DNA from: Paracoccus sediminis
Lineage (GTDB): Bacteria > Pseudomonadota > Alphaproteobacteria > Rhodobacterales > Rhodobacteraceae
Assembly: GCF_900188295.1 (NCBI RefSeq)
Contig: NZ_FZNM01000003.1
Location: 372,001 to 436,000, forward strand
DNA: 64,000 nucleotides
Direction of reading: 5' to 3'
The notes below the pieces were generated by a model that saw only the letters and a program-made list of their open reading frames with translations, searched no databases and was not told where the DNA came from. Position 1 is the stretch's first letter. Each line of letters starts with the position of its first letter. Of the stretch, positions 7,878-16,960 are shown piece after piece. The position numbers and the translations under genes were made by a program.

Positions 7878-10031
7878 ATGGCGTCATTCCGCCGGCTTTT
7901 GTCGCCCATTGCCTCGATTGTCGTTCTGACCGCCGCGGGCGGATTGTGCTGGCTTGGCGCCCAGACCGTCGCCGACCACATCGAACGGCAGTCGCGCGAC
8001 GATGTGCAGCAGGCATTGGAGGCGTCAAACCAGGATTGGGTCGGCGTGACCACGGACGGCCTTCAGGTCGGCCTGTCCGGCATGGCCCCGTCCGAGGTCG
8101 AGCGTTTCCGCGCCCTGACCCAAGCAGGCACCGTCGTCGATCCGTCCCGGCTGGTGGACCGGATGACCGTCGTTTCCGCCCAGGCGATGACGCCGCCCGA
8201 CTTTTCGGTGGAACTGCTGCGCAACGATCAGGGCATATCGCTGATCGGACTGGTTCCGACAGAAACCGACCGGGCAGGGCTGGTCCGGGCGCTGCGGGAC
8301 GAAACCGCCGCGCCGCAGATCGCCGACCTGCTGGAATCGGCCGATTATCCCGTGCCCGGCCAATGGAATGCCGCGCTGCAATTCGGGTTGCGTGCGGCCC
8401 GGTTGGCGCCACGGGCCAAGATCTCGATCCGGCCGGGCAGCGTGGCGGTTTCCGCCATCGCCGACGATGCCGACGAAAAGGGCCGCCTGGAATCCGCATT
8501 GCGGGACACGCTGCCCGATGGCGTGACGCTGACGACGGAAATCTCGGCCCCCCGCCCGGTCATCACACCCTTTGCGCTGCGCTTCGTGGCCGACGACTGG
8601 GGCGTGCGGTTCGAAGCCTGCGCGGCGGATACCGCTGAAGGCCGCGACCGGATCGTCGCCGCCGCGATGGAGGCCGGGGCCGTCAATGTTCCCGCCTGCA
8701 CGTTGGGTCTTGGTAGTCCGTCGCCCGACTGGTCCGAGGCGGCGGTCGCCGCGATCAAGGCCGTGGCCGCCCTGGGCCGCGGGTCGGTCACGCTGTCGGA
8801 CGCGGACGTGTCGCTGAGCGCCCCGGCAACGGTGGACAAAGCCGCCTTCGACGCCGCGGTCGCCCGGTTGCAGCCCTCGCTTCCTCGGCCTTTTTCCCTG
8901 CAATCCGAACTGGAACCGGCCCCAGGCGGCGCCAATCAGGCGCCGATGGAATTCACCGCCACGTTGTCGGATGCGCGGATCCTGGACATGCAGGGGCCGA
9001 TCAGTGACGACCGGATGCGCGACACGGTGGACAGCCTTGTCCGGGCGCGCTTTCCGACCGTGCAGGGCAGCCTGACGAACGATCCCTCGGTCCCCCGCGG
9101 CTGGACGGTCCGCATCATCGGCGCCATCGAGGCCCTGGATACGCTGCGTTCGGGCAGTGTGCAGGTGACGCCGGATCTGATCCGCGTGACCGGAACCTCG
9201 GGCGATCCCGCGGCCACCGAAACGGCGGCGGCCCGGCTGTCCGAACGGCTTGGCCCCGGCGCGGCCTATGAACTGGCGATCCGGTACGACCGCAGGCTGG
9301 ACACGGCGTTGAACCTGCCCGACGGCGCGGAATGCGTGCGGCGGCTGAACATCGTGATGTCGGAATCCGAAATCGGGTTCGAGCCGTCGAAATCCGCCAT
9401 TGCGGGCGATCCCGGCCCCACGCTGGACCGTCTGGCCACCACCATGGCCGAATGCGCCAATTTCCAGATCGAGGCGGGCGGCCATACCGACGCCCAAGGA
9501 TCAGAACGCTTCAACGCCGATCTGTCGCGCGGCCGGGCGCAGGCCCTGGTCGCCGCCATGACGGACGCGGGCATCGACACCGCCAACATGACCGCGCGCG
9601 GCTATGGCGAAAGCCAGCCCATCGCCACCAACGAGACCGACGAAGGGCGCGAGGAAAACCGCCGCATCGAATTCCGCCTTCTGTCCGATCATCCCGTGCG
9701 GTCCGATCCCCTGCCCGCGCCCGTCACGCGGACAGGGGTAACGGCCGAACCCGTCGCACCCTTGCCACCCGCGCCCGCCCTGATCGGCCCCATCCAGCCG
9801 GCCCCGGCGCCCGCCGTGCCGCAGATGTTCGGCCCGGCCCTGCCCCAGGCCAGCACCGGCCCGACCGCCCCCGCCACGGTCGGCGTCAGCGAGGTCTTTC
9901 AGACGCTGGACGAACGCGAGGAAAGCATCAGGCTGCCCGTCCAGGCCCCGACCCCCGACACTCCCCGCCCCTTGGCCCGCCCGGACGAGGCCGGCGCGCC
10001 CGCCCCGCAGATCGGAACCGGACCCCCATGA
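7878..10031 (+). CDS. OmpA-family envelope protein with BON-like repeats
   Basis: A 717-residue protein with an N-terminal signal anchor (about 10-32, LLSPIASIVVLTAAGGL), a long periplasmic region of repeated BON-like segments (about 60-480), a C-terminal OmpA-like peptidoglycan-binding domain (about 489-604, with GGHTDAQGSERFNADLSRGRA and RGYGESQPI) and a Pro/Ala-rich tail of about 110 residues. It probably links the cell envelope to peptidoglycan. ATG 7878 was chosen because the preceding 32 in-frame codons have no SD and overlap ubiA. The stop overlaps the next gene (ATGA at 10028-10031). Confidence 0.85.
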   Translation: MASFRRLLSPIASIVVLTAAGGLCWLGAQTVADHIERQSRDDVQQALEASNQDWVGVTTDGLQVGLSGMAPSEVERFRALTQAGTVVDPSRLVDRMTVVSAQAMTPPDFSVELLRNDQGISLIGLVPTETDRAGLVRALRDETAAPQIADLLESADYPVPGQWNAALQFGLRAARLAPRAKISIRPGSVAVSAIADDADEKGRLESALRDTLPDGVTLTTEISAPRPVITPFALRFVADDWGVRFEACAADTAEGRDRIVAAAMEAGAVNVPACTLGLGSPSPDWSEAAVAAIKAVAALGRGSVTLSDADVSLSAPATVDKAAFDAAVARLQPSLPRPFSLQSELEPAPGGANQAPMEFTATLSDARILDMQGPISDDRMRDTVDSLVRARFPTVQGSLTNDPSVPRGWTVRIIGAIEALDTLRSGSVQVTPDLIRVTGTSGDPAATETAAARLSERLGPGAAYELAIRYDRRLDTALNLPDGAECVRRLNIVMSESEIGFEPSKSAIAGDPGPTLDRLATTMAECANFQIEAGGHTDAQGSERFNADLSRGRAQALVAAMTDAGIDTANMTARGYGESQPIATNETDEGREENRRIEFRLLSDHPVRSDPLPAPVTRTGVTAEPVAPLPPAPALIGPIQPAPAPAVPQMFGPALPQASTGPTAPATVGVSEVFQTLDEREESIRLPVQAPTPDTPRPLARPDEAGAPAPQIGTGPP

Positions 10032-10348
10032 ATCGCACCGAATTCATCACCGCCGCCACGCTCGTGCTGTTTGCGGCGTTTCTGCTGGGCTGGTTCGCCT
10101 GCTGGCTGGTCGGGCGGCTGACCCGGCCCGGCCCGGCCGATCTGGACGGAATGGCGCGCCGTCTTCATCAGGCGGAACGCGAACGCGACATCGCGGTCGG
10201 CGCGCTGAAGGACCGCGATGCAGACCTGTCCGGGCGCCTGGCCGCCACCGAAGCCGAATTGGAGACGGCAATGCGGGGCCTGCGCGACAGCCGCACCGAG
10301 ATCGAGGAACTGCGCGACTATATCGAGCGCAAGCTGGCGGGGCGCTAG
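10028..10348 (+). CDS. Small single-pass membrane protein with coiled coil
   Basis: A 106-residue protein with one membrane segment (about 9-29, AATLVLFAAFLLGWFACWLV) followed by a charged heptad-like helix rich in Glu, Arg and Leu (about 40-104). It is translationally coupled to the OmpA-family gene by an ATGA overlap and probably works with it in the envelope. No named family was recognised. Confidence 0.8.
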   Translation: MNRTEFITAATLVLFAAFLLGWFACWLVGRLTRPGPADLDGMARRLHQAERERDIAVGALKDRDADLSGRLAATEAELETAMRGLRDSRTEIEELRDYIERKLAGR

Positions 10349-10351
10349 GGG

Positions 10352-11716
10352 TCAGGCCACCTCGGCAAAGACCGTTCGCAGCGCCCGTTCCAGCTTGTCG
10401 AAGATCTCGTCCATCTGATCCTCGGTCAGGATGAAAGGCGGGCACAGCACGATGGACTGGCCCAGCGGGCGGCAGATCAGGCCTAGGTCGGTGCAGGCAT
10501 TCGCGATGCGTTCGCTGACCGACAGACTGGCGTCGAAGGGCGTCCTGGTGGCCTTGTCGCGCATCGCCTCCAAAGCCCACATGAAACCCACGCCACGCAA
10601 TTCGCCGATATGATCGGACCGTTCCATGATTCCGCGCAGCCCGGATTCCAGGCGCGGGGCCAGCCGCCGCACGTTGTCGGCCAGACCTTCGTTCATCACC
10701 ACGTCGATGGCCTTCAGCGCGATGGCGCAGCCGACCGGATGGCCCGACGCGGTAAAGCCATGAGGAAATTCCTCGATCCGGTCGATCGCCGCTTGAAGCC
10801 GGTCGGTCAGGTCCGGCCCCAGGATCACCGCGCCCATCGGGAACAGCCCGGCGGTCAGGTTCTTGGAACTGATGATCGCGTCGGGCATGAAATCATAGGT
10901 CTGGCAGCCCCAGGTATTGCCGGTGCGCCCGAACCCGCAGATCACTTCGTCCGAGATCATGGGAATGCCGTATTTCCTCAAAATCGGCAGCACCGCCTGG
11001 AAATAGCCCCCGGACGGCGGAATGACGCCCCCTGCCCCCTGCACGGGTTCGGCAAAGAACCCGGCGATGGTATCAGCGCCCTCGCGCAGGATGGTGTCCT
11101 CCAGTTCCTGCGCCAGGCGGGCGGTGAACTGCGCCTCGGTCTCGCCCTCTGCGCCGTAACGCCAGTAATGCGGGCAGGTCAGGTGGATGAAGCCCGGCAG
11201 GGGCAGGCCGAAGACCTCGTTATAGGGCTTGCCGGTCATCGACGCCGAAACCACCGTGACGCCGTGATAGGCGTTCCAGCGGGTCAGGATCTTGCGTTTC
11301 TGCGGGTTGCCCTCGCTGGCGTGCAGGAACCACAGCATCTTGACCATGGTGTCGTTCGCCTCGGATCCGGAATTGGTATAGAACACCTTGCCGCGCTCGA
11401 ACGGCGACACCTCGACCAGCTTTTCGGACAGCATCACCGTCTGGTCGGACATGCGCCCGAAAAAGGCGTGATAGCCTGGAAAGCGGTCGTATTGCGCCTT
11501 GGCGGCATCCGCCAGACCCTTGTGGTCGAAGCCCGCGACCATGTTCCACAGGCCCGAATTGGCATCCAGGTAACGGTTGCCGTTCACGTCGACGACATAC
11601 GGCCCCTCGCCATGGGTCAGCACCACCGCGCCGCGCTTCTGGACGCTGGGCAGGTCGGTAAAGCCATACAGCGAATATGCGTCGGCGCGGGCTTCCCAGC
11701 TTTGCGGTGTGTTCAT
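10352..11716 (-). CDS. Class III PLP-dependent aminotransferase (omega-transaminase type)
   Basis: A 454-residue fold-type I aminotransferase that moves amino groups between an amine or omega-amino acid and a keto acid, usually pyruvate. The PLP lysine is K285 in ISSKNLTAGLFPMGA; the phosphate-binding TNSGSEANDT (114-123) and the cofactor aspartate in ISDEVICGFGRTG (about 254-266) are intact. From memory the sequence is very close to the structurally characterised Paracoccus denitrificans omega-transaminase. GGAGG 5 nt before ATG 11716 fixes the start; an in-frame ATG at 11728 precedes that SD. The natural substrate cannot be told from sequence. It is convergent with the small membrane-protein gene 3 bp away. 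Confidence 0.92.
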   Translation of the reverse strand: MNTPQSWEARADAYSLYGFTDLPSVQKRGAVVLTHGEGPYVVDVNGNRYLDANSGLWNMVAGFDHKGLADAAKAQYDRFPGYHAFFGRMSDQTVMLSEKLVEVSPFERGKVFYTNSGSEANDTMVKMLWFLHASEGNPQKRKILTRWNAYHGVTVVSASMTGKPYNEVFGLPLPGFIHLTCPHYWRYGAEGETEAQFTARLAQELEDTILREGADTIAGFFAEPVQGAGGVIPPSGGYFQAVLPILRKYGIPMISDEVICGFGRTGNTWGCQTYDFMPDAIISSKNLTAGLFPMGAVILGPDLTDRLQAAIDRIEEFPHGFTASGHPVGCAIALKAIDVVMNEGLADNVRRLAPRLESGLRGIMERSDHIGELRGVGFMWALEAMRDKATRTPFDASLSVSERIANACTDLGLICRPLGQSIVLCPPFILTEDQMDEIFDKLERALRTVFAEVA

Positions 11717-11811
11717 CGGTGCCTCCATCGGTTCGCCGACAGGCTAGCCGGGCCGATAGGGGCGTTCAATGGGCACTTGGGCACAGCCGCCGTCGATGAC
11801 CGGGCGTTTCC

Positions 11812-12417
11812 TCAGGCCGGGCAGGCGGCGCCCGTGTCGATCCAGGCGCGGGTCAGCTGGCCGAACAGTTCCTGGGTGCCGGGGGCGGGGGTGCGGCCCT
11901 CGCCCGGATCCCAGCCCCAGCCGACAAGCCCGTCATGGGCGTTGTGTTCGTACAGCTCCTCGAGCGTCTTGCCGCCGTTGCGTTCGGGATCCTTGATCTG
12001 GGAACAGATTTCCCCCAGCGACAGGCCGACCCAGCCCATGCTGACCGGCGCCAGCGACCAGGGTTCATGACCGGGAATGCTGCCCTGCGCCGTGGTCAGT
12101 TCGACATTCTTTGGACCGTGGCATGTGTTGCAGGTCATGCCCGGCGCGCCGAAATCGGCATCGCCCCGAACCACGGGCGGGTTGTGGGGCTGCATGTCGT
12201 CGCCCTGGGTCGGCCCGCCGGTCACGGGGTGGCAGTTCAGGCAGCGGGGACTGGTCAGAACCTTGCCCATTTCCGTGAACAGCGCGGCCGACCGTTCAGC
12301 ATCGTCGGCAATCCCGTCAAAGGCGGCAGGCGGGCTGATCGTGACGGCACTGTCCTGCGCCCACAGGGGAAGAGCGCCGCACAACCAGACGGTCGCGGCC
12401 AATTTCAGGAATGTCAT
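11812..12417 (-). CDS. Di-heme c-type cytochrome subunit of a molybdenum hydroxylase
   Basis: A 201-residue exported cytochrome with a signal peptide (about 1-20, ending PLWAQ) and two heme-binding motifs, CLNCH at 59-63 and CNTCH at 96-100. Its start overlaps the stop of the Mo subunit (ATGA at 12414-12417), so it is the third gene of this cluster and probably takes electrons from the hydroxylase to the respiratory chain. Cytochromes of this type are often labelled isoquinoline 1-oxidoreductase subunit in databases. Confidence 0.85.
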   Translation of the reverse strand: MTFLKLAATVWLCGALPLWAQDSAVTISPPAAFDGIADDAERSAALFTEMGKVLTSPRCLNCHPVTGGPTQGDDMQPHNPPVVRGDADFGAPGMTCNTCHGPKNVELTTAQGSIPGHEPWSLAPVSMGWVGLSLGEICSQIKDPERNGGKTLEELYEHNAHDGLVGWGWDPGEGRTPAPGTQELFGQLTRAWIDTGAACPA

Positions 12418-14558
12418 GCCATCGCTCCGCCAAGGAAGGGCAACTGGTACTGCTTTTGCCCGGTCAGCGCGCGCCAGGCATTCGCCATGGCGGGGGCGAT
12501 GGGCGGCACGCCGGGTTCGCCGACGCCGGTGGGATCCTGGTCGCTGGCGATGATCGACACCTCGACCGCGGGCATCTCATTGATCCGCAGCATCCGATAG
12601 TCGTGAAAGTTCGACTGTTCGATGCCGCCACCGGGGGCAAGCGTGATGCGGCTGTGCAGGGCCGTGCCCAGGCCATAGCCGATGCCGCCCTCCATCTGCG
12701 CGCGGATCACGTTGGGGTTGACCGCGATGCCGCAATCGATGGCGCACCAGACGCGGGTGACATGGGGGATGCCGCTGCGATCCTCGACCTCGGCCACCTG
12801 GGCCACATAGCTGCCGAAGCTCTTGGCATAAGCGATGCCATAGCCCTTGCCATCGCGCCGACGGCCTTGCCAGCCCGCCATCCGGGCCGCTTCCTCGATC
12901 ACGGCGCGTTCGCGCGTGGATTCGGCGGCCAGCAGATCAAGGCGCCCCTGGACCGGATCCTGGCCCGCGGCCTCCAGCACCTCGTCCAGAAAGGTTTCCA
13001 CGGCATAGGCGGTATGCGTATGGCCGACCGACCGCCACCACAAAACGCTGACCGGGCTTTCCATCGCGGCCCAGCCGATGCGCCGCGCGGCAAAGCGATA
13101 CGGCAGCCCGGTCGAGCCTTCGAACGAGGTGTTGTCGGGACCGCCTTGCAGCATCCCTTCCATCGGGGTGCCGGCCAGGATCGACTGGTTGGCGACAACG
13201 TTTTCCCAGCCGACGATCTTTCCGTCGGCATCCAGCCCGGCCCGCAGGCGATGAACGGTCATCGGGCGGTAATACCCGCCGCGCAGATCGTCCTCTCGCG
13301 TCCAGACCAGCTTGAAGGTGCCGTCGCGCCCGGCAGCCTTGGCGACCTCGGCGGCCTCGACCGCCAGATGGGCCGATCCTTGGGCCCGGCGGCCGAAGGA
13401 TCCCCCCGCCAGCAAGACGTTGATCGAAACGTCCGGGGGGGCGATGCCCAAGGCTTCGGCCACGGCCAAACGGTCAAAGCTGGGGAACTGGCTGCCGAAC
13501 CACATCTCGGCCTTGCCGCCCCGCGTCTCGATCACGGCATCCAGGGGCTCCATCGGGGCGTGGGCCAGATAGGGAAAGCGGTATTCGGCGGACAGCACCG
13601 TCGCGGCAGCGTCCAGGGGCGCCAGATCGCCCTCCTCCTCGACCGTCTGCCCGCCCTGCGCGGCAGCTTCGGCAAAGGCGGCGAACATGTCCTCGGTCCC
13701 GCGCGTCTCGGCGGCGCTGTCGTCCCAGTCCAGAACCAGCGCATCGCGCCCCTTCAGCGCGGCATAGGTGTTGGTCGCATAGACGGCCACGCCGGACGGG
13801 ATCGGGCGCACCATCCGAACGCCCTTGACCGCCAGGGCGGCGGAGTCATCGACCCCCGCCAGCGTGGCGCCGAATTTCGGCGGATGGGCGACCAACACCG
13901 TCAGCATCCCGTCGCGATAGACGTCCATCGTGAACTGGGCGGTGCCGTTCGATTTCGACACGGTATCCAACTTTGGCCGGTCCGTGCCGATCAGGGCAAA
14001 GTCGGCTTGCGCCTTGACGGGCGGATCCTCGGGCACCGGCTGGGTGGCGGCGGCGTTTGCCAGCGCGCCGAAGCCCGAGCTGCGCCCCGATCCCGAATGC
14101 GCGATCACGCCCGCCTTGACGGTGATCTCGCTGGCGGGCACGTCCCATTCCTGGGCCGCGGCAGCCACCAGCATGGCCCGCGCGGCGGCGCCGGCCTTGC
14201 GCATCTGCATGAAGCTGTTGGCAATGGCGGTCGAACCGCCGGTGCCCTGCGCTCCGAAGGCCAGGTTGGCATACAGCGTATCGTCGGCGGGCGCGGCCTC
14301 GGCCCGCATCTGCGCCCAGTCGGCGTCCAGTTCCTCGGCCACCAGGGTGGCAAGGCCGGTATAAGGCCCCTGCCCCATCTCGATGTGCTTGATCGTCACG
14401 GTGACAAGATCGTCGGTCCCGATGCGCACAAAGGCGTTGGGGGCAAAGGGGCCGGTCACCGTCATCTGCGCCCGGCCGCGCCCGACCGGCAGAGTCAGCG
14501 CCAGCACCAGCCCGGTGCCGCCCGCCAGGAAACCGCGGCGTGTGGTCAGAATCCCCAT
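12414..14558 (-). CDS. Molybdopterin-binding large subunit, isoquinoline 1-oxidoreductase (IorB) type
   Basis: A 714-residue xanthine dehydrogenase-family large subunit carrying the molybdenum cofactor. It starts with a twin-arginine signal (TTRRGFLAGGTGLVLALTLP), unusual for cytoplasmic hydroxylases but usual for IorB-type periplasmic enzymes. Recognisable segments are EMGQGPYTGLATLVAEELD near residue 60 and LLAGGSFGRRAQ near 380. It lies between the 2Fe-2S subunit (2 bp upstream) and the cytochrome (4-bp overlap). The substrate is unknown; IorB-type enzymes act on N-heterocycles, aldehydes and other small molecules. Confidence 0.9.
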   Translation of the reverse strand: MGILTTRRGFLAGGTGLVLALTLPVGRGRAQMTVTGPFAPNAFVRIGTDDLVTVTIKHIEMGQGPYTGLATLVAEELDADWAQMRAEAAPADDTLYANLAFGAQGTGGSTAIANSFMQMRKAGAAARAMLVAAAAQEWDVPASEITVKAGVIAHSGSGRSSGFGALANAAATQPVPEDPPVKAQADFALIGTDRPKLDTVSKSNGTAQFTMDVYRDGMLTVLVAHPPKFGATLAGVDDSAALAVKGVRMVRPIPSGVAVYATNTYAALKGRDALVLDWDDSAAETRGTEDMFAAFAEAAAQGGQTVEEEGDLAPLDAAATVLSAEYRFPYLAHAPMEPLDAVIETRGGKAEMWFGSQFPSFDRLAVAEALGIAPPDVSINVLLAGGSFGRRAQGSAHLAVEAAEVAKAAGRDGTFKLVWTREDDLRGGYYRPMTVHRLRAGLDADGKIVGWENVVANQSILAGTPMEGMLQGGPDNTSFEGSTGLPYRFAARRIGWAAMESPVSVLWWRSVGHTHTAYAVETFLDEVLEAAGQDPVQGRLDLLAAESTRERAVIEEAARMAGWQGRRRDGKGYGIAYAKSFGSYVAQVAEVEDRSGIPHVTRVWCAIDCGIAVNPNVIRAQMEGGIGYGLGTALHSRITLAPGGGIEQSNFHDYRMLRINEMPAVEVSIIASDQDPTGVGEPGVPPIAPAMANAWRALTGQKQYQLPFLGGAMA

Positions 14559-14560
14559 GG

Positions 14561-15019
14561 TCAGCCCTCCAGCGTCCGGGCGGCGTCGTGGATGGCCTGC
14601 CGGATCCGCACATAGGTGGCGCAGCGGCAGATGTTGCCTGCCATCGCGTTATCGATGTCGTCGTCCGAGGGGCTGGGCACCTGTTGCAGCAACGCGGTCG
14701 CCGACAGGATTTGGCCCGACTGGCACCAGCCGCATTGCGGAACGTCGATGGCCGTCCATGCCGCCTGCACGGCCTTCACCTCGGAACCGTCCATCCCCTC
14801 GATGGTCGTCACCTCGCTGCCCTCGATCTGGCCGATGGGGGTGACGCAGGACCGCCGGGGCATTCCGTCCACCATGACAGTGCAGGCGCCGCATTGGGCG
14901 ATGCCGCAGCCGAACTTGGTTCCCGTCAGGCGCAATTCGTCCCGCAAGACCCAAAGCAGCGGCATGTCGGGATCCAGATCCAGATCATGATCCCGGCCGT
15001 TCACACGAAAGCTGGTCAT
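14561..15019 (-). CDS. 2Fe-2S subunit of a molybdenum hydroxylase, IorA type
   Basis: A 152-residue protein with two [2Fe-2S] clusters: a plant-ferredoxin type N-terminal cluster (CGIAQCGAC plus the Cys in RRSCVTP) and a C-terminal helical cluster (CGWC ... ICRC). It passes electrons from the Mo site of the next subunit. It has no signal peptide, so it is presumably exported with the twin-arginine signal of its partner. ATG 15019 is preferred over 15031 because GAGGCGAGG lies just before it. Confidence 0.9.
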   Translation of the reverse strand: MTSFRVNGRDHDLDLDPDMPLLWVLRDELRLTGTKFGCGIAQCGACTVMVDGMPRRSCVTPIGQIEGSEVTTIEGMDGSEVKAVQAAWTAIDVPQCGWCQSGQILSATALLQQVPSPSDDDIDNAMAGNICRCATYVRIRQAIHDAARTLEG

Positions 15020-15117
15020 ACCTCGCCTCATTCGCTGGGTCGTGGCATGATGGACCCTCGCTGCGCGAGGTCAAGGGGAACTTTCCCGTCCTGCGGGATT
15101 GGTCGGCCCTATCCCGC

Positions 15118-15738
15118 CTACAGCGAAAAAAGCCCCACAGCCACCGATCCGACTGCGATCGCGGCCCCCGTCACCGCGACGCCTGCCAGCCACCAGGACG
15201 ATCGCGCCTGTGGCGCGTCGGTCGCCGAAATGCCGCGTTCAAGCCGCAGTTGCACCCGTTCCATCCGTTCATGGGCGTCGGCGCGGCGTTCCTCGGCCAA
15301 GGCCAGATCCTGGCGCAGGGCGCCGATGTCGGTTCGCAGGTGGGCCAATTCGGCCAGGATGCGGCCAAGCGCCCGTTTTTCGGCCGGGGCGGCCTTTGCC
15401 GCGCCTGCGGCGGGTTGCAGCGTCAGTTCCACCCCGTCGTGGGTCCGCGCCGTGACGGCCACGGTGAACTCCATCCCCTCCTCCAGCGGGGGGTCGAAAG
15501 CAAAGGCAAAGCCATAGGCACCGGTGCCCACCGCCTGGCGTTCCAGATCCTTGCGCGGCCGGTTGGCGGCCGCGGTTCCCGCCAGCCGCCCCTCGCGCCG
15601 CACCTCGACGATGGCGCAGCGGCCGGGATCGGTGCGATCGATCACCCAGCCCGCCACGCGGTCGCTGCGCAGCACATCGACCACGCCGTAAAGCCGCGGT
15701 TCCCGGACGGCTTGCGAAATCGGTGTCTGGTCTGTCAT
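15118..15738 (-). CDS. Unrecognised protein with a surface-glycan-associated N-terminal domain, coiled coil and C-terminal anchor
   Basis: A 206-residue protein. The N-terminal domain (about 15-105) has the pattern VDVLRSDRVAGWVIDR, a domain found in Rhodobacteraceae beside or within glycosyltransferases and sulfotransferases. A Glu/Arg/Leu-rich coiled coil follows (about 118-165), then one C-terminal membrane segment (about 183-203). The start has GCAGG just before ATG. It is encoded next to the surface polysaccharide and secretion cluster, which suggests a scaffold role, but no function is known. Confidence 0.7.
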   Translation of the reverse strand: MTDQTPISQAVREPRLYGVVDVLRSDRVAGWVIDRTDPGRCAIVEVRREGRLAGTAAANRPRKDLERQAVGTGAYGFAFAFDPPLEEGMEFTVAVTARTHDGVELTLQPAAGAAKAAPAEKRALGRILAELAHLRTDIGALRQDLALAEERRADAHERMERVQLRLERGISATDAPQARSSWWLAGVAVTGAAIAVGSVAVGLFSL

Positions 15739-15826
15739 CCTGCAATCCCTGAAACGATGCGGCCCTGGCGGAACAGATAGGGACCGTACCCTTAAGATCG
15801 GGTTTATGGCGGTGGAAATATCCGCG

Positions 15827-16960
15827 ATGCTTCGCCATGCCTTGCTGTGCCTTTTGCCGGCGATGGCCGCCGCCCAGCCGGTCGTGACCGGTCCCCCACA
15901 GACGGCATTCGACTGGGCCGACGACCGCTGCGCCATCCGGGACGGCCCCGACAGTCCCGCCCGCGCCTGGCGCGACGGGCAGGGGATCGCGCTTCTGGCG
16001 GGCGCGGAACGGACCCGCGTCAGCCGGGGCGCGACGCTGGACACCCTGCGCCGGGATTGCCGGATCATCCATGAGGGCGCGGGAAACGACGCGCCCGGCG
16101 CCTTTGACGACCGGACCTGGATCGCATCCCCCTATCGCTTGCCCTCGGGCAGGATCATCGCGCTGGCGCATGTGGAATATCACGGCCACGAAAGGCCGGG
16201 GCGCTGCGTCGCGGGGGTCTATGCGGCCTGCTGGTGGAACAGCATTGTCGAACTGTCGGGACCGGACCTTGCCCCACAGCCGGACGGCGCATCGCTGGTG
16301 GCGGCCCTGCCGATGCCCTATGCGGCGACGCAGATCCGCCGCCGGGGCTATTTCAACACCAGCAACATCATTCGCCGCGACGGTTACCTGTATGCCTTCG
16401 TCTTTGCCGAAAGCGCGCCGCCCCAGCGTCGGGGCGCCTGTCTGATCCGGCGTCCGGTCGATGGCGGCCCTGACGACTGGCGGGCCTGGAACGGCCAAGG
16501 TTTCGGGGTTTCCTTTGCCGACCCTTATTGGGATGCCCCTGTCGATCCGGCACGGCATGTCTGCGCGCCCGTTCCCGGTATCACCAGCACGATCTCCTCG
16601 GTCGTGCGACGAGCTGGAACGGATGTGCATGTGGCCGTCACCCCGGCGACCCTGCGCGGTCCCGATGGCGTCCCGCGCACGGGGATCTGGTGGATGACCT
16701 CGACCGACCTGATCCGCTGGACCCGGCCGCGCCTGTTGCTGGCGGTGCCGCTGCTGTGGCGACGCGACTGCGGGACGGATACGGCCTTTGCCTATCCGTC
16801 CCTGCTGGATCCCGACAGCGCGTCGGACAATTTCGAAACCGTGGACGACGATTTCCGGCTGTATCTGGTGCGGATCCGCCTGGACGATGCCTGCAAGGCC
16901 GGATCGCGACGCGATCTTGTCCGGTTTCCGGTCAGCTGGCCTGCGCCAATATCACCGTAA
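15827..16960 (+). CDS. Exported protein of unknown function, beta-propeller-like
   Basis: A 377-residue protein with a signal peptide (MLRHALLCLLPAMAAAQ). The mature part is rich in short beta strands, Trp and paired cysteines, with segments (GRIIALAHVEYHG, NIIRRDGYLYAF, GIWWMTSTDLIRWTRP) of the kind seen in five-bladed beta-propeller glycoside hydrolase-like folds. No catalytic motif was recognised. An upstream in-frame ATG at 15806 would add 7 residues before the signal peptide. The 3' end overlaps the convergent acyltransferase gene by 29 bp. Confidence 0.65.
   Translation: MLRHALLCLLPAMAAAQPVVTGPPQTAFDWADDRCAIRDGPDSPARAWRDGQGIALLAGAERTRVSRGATLDTLRRDCRIIHEGAGNDAPGAFDDRTWIASPYRLPSGRIIALAHVEYHGHERPGRCVAGVYAACWWNSIVELSGPDLAPQPDGASLVAALPMPYAATQIRRRGYFNTSNIIRRDGYLYAFVFAESAPPQRRGACLIRRPVDGGPDDWRAWNGQGFGVSFADPYWDAPVDPARHVCAPVPGITSTISSVVRRAGTDVHVAVTPATLRGPDGVPRTGIWWMTSTDLIRWTRPRLLLAVPLLWRRDCGTDTAFAYPSLLDPDSASDNFETVDDDFRLYLVRIRLDDACKAGSRRDLVRFPVSWPAPISP

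Noticed and set aside
12411-14615. Plus-strand open frame of 734 codons
   Set aside because: It is antisense to the molybdenum hydroxylase large subunit and encodes no recognisable motif.
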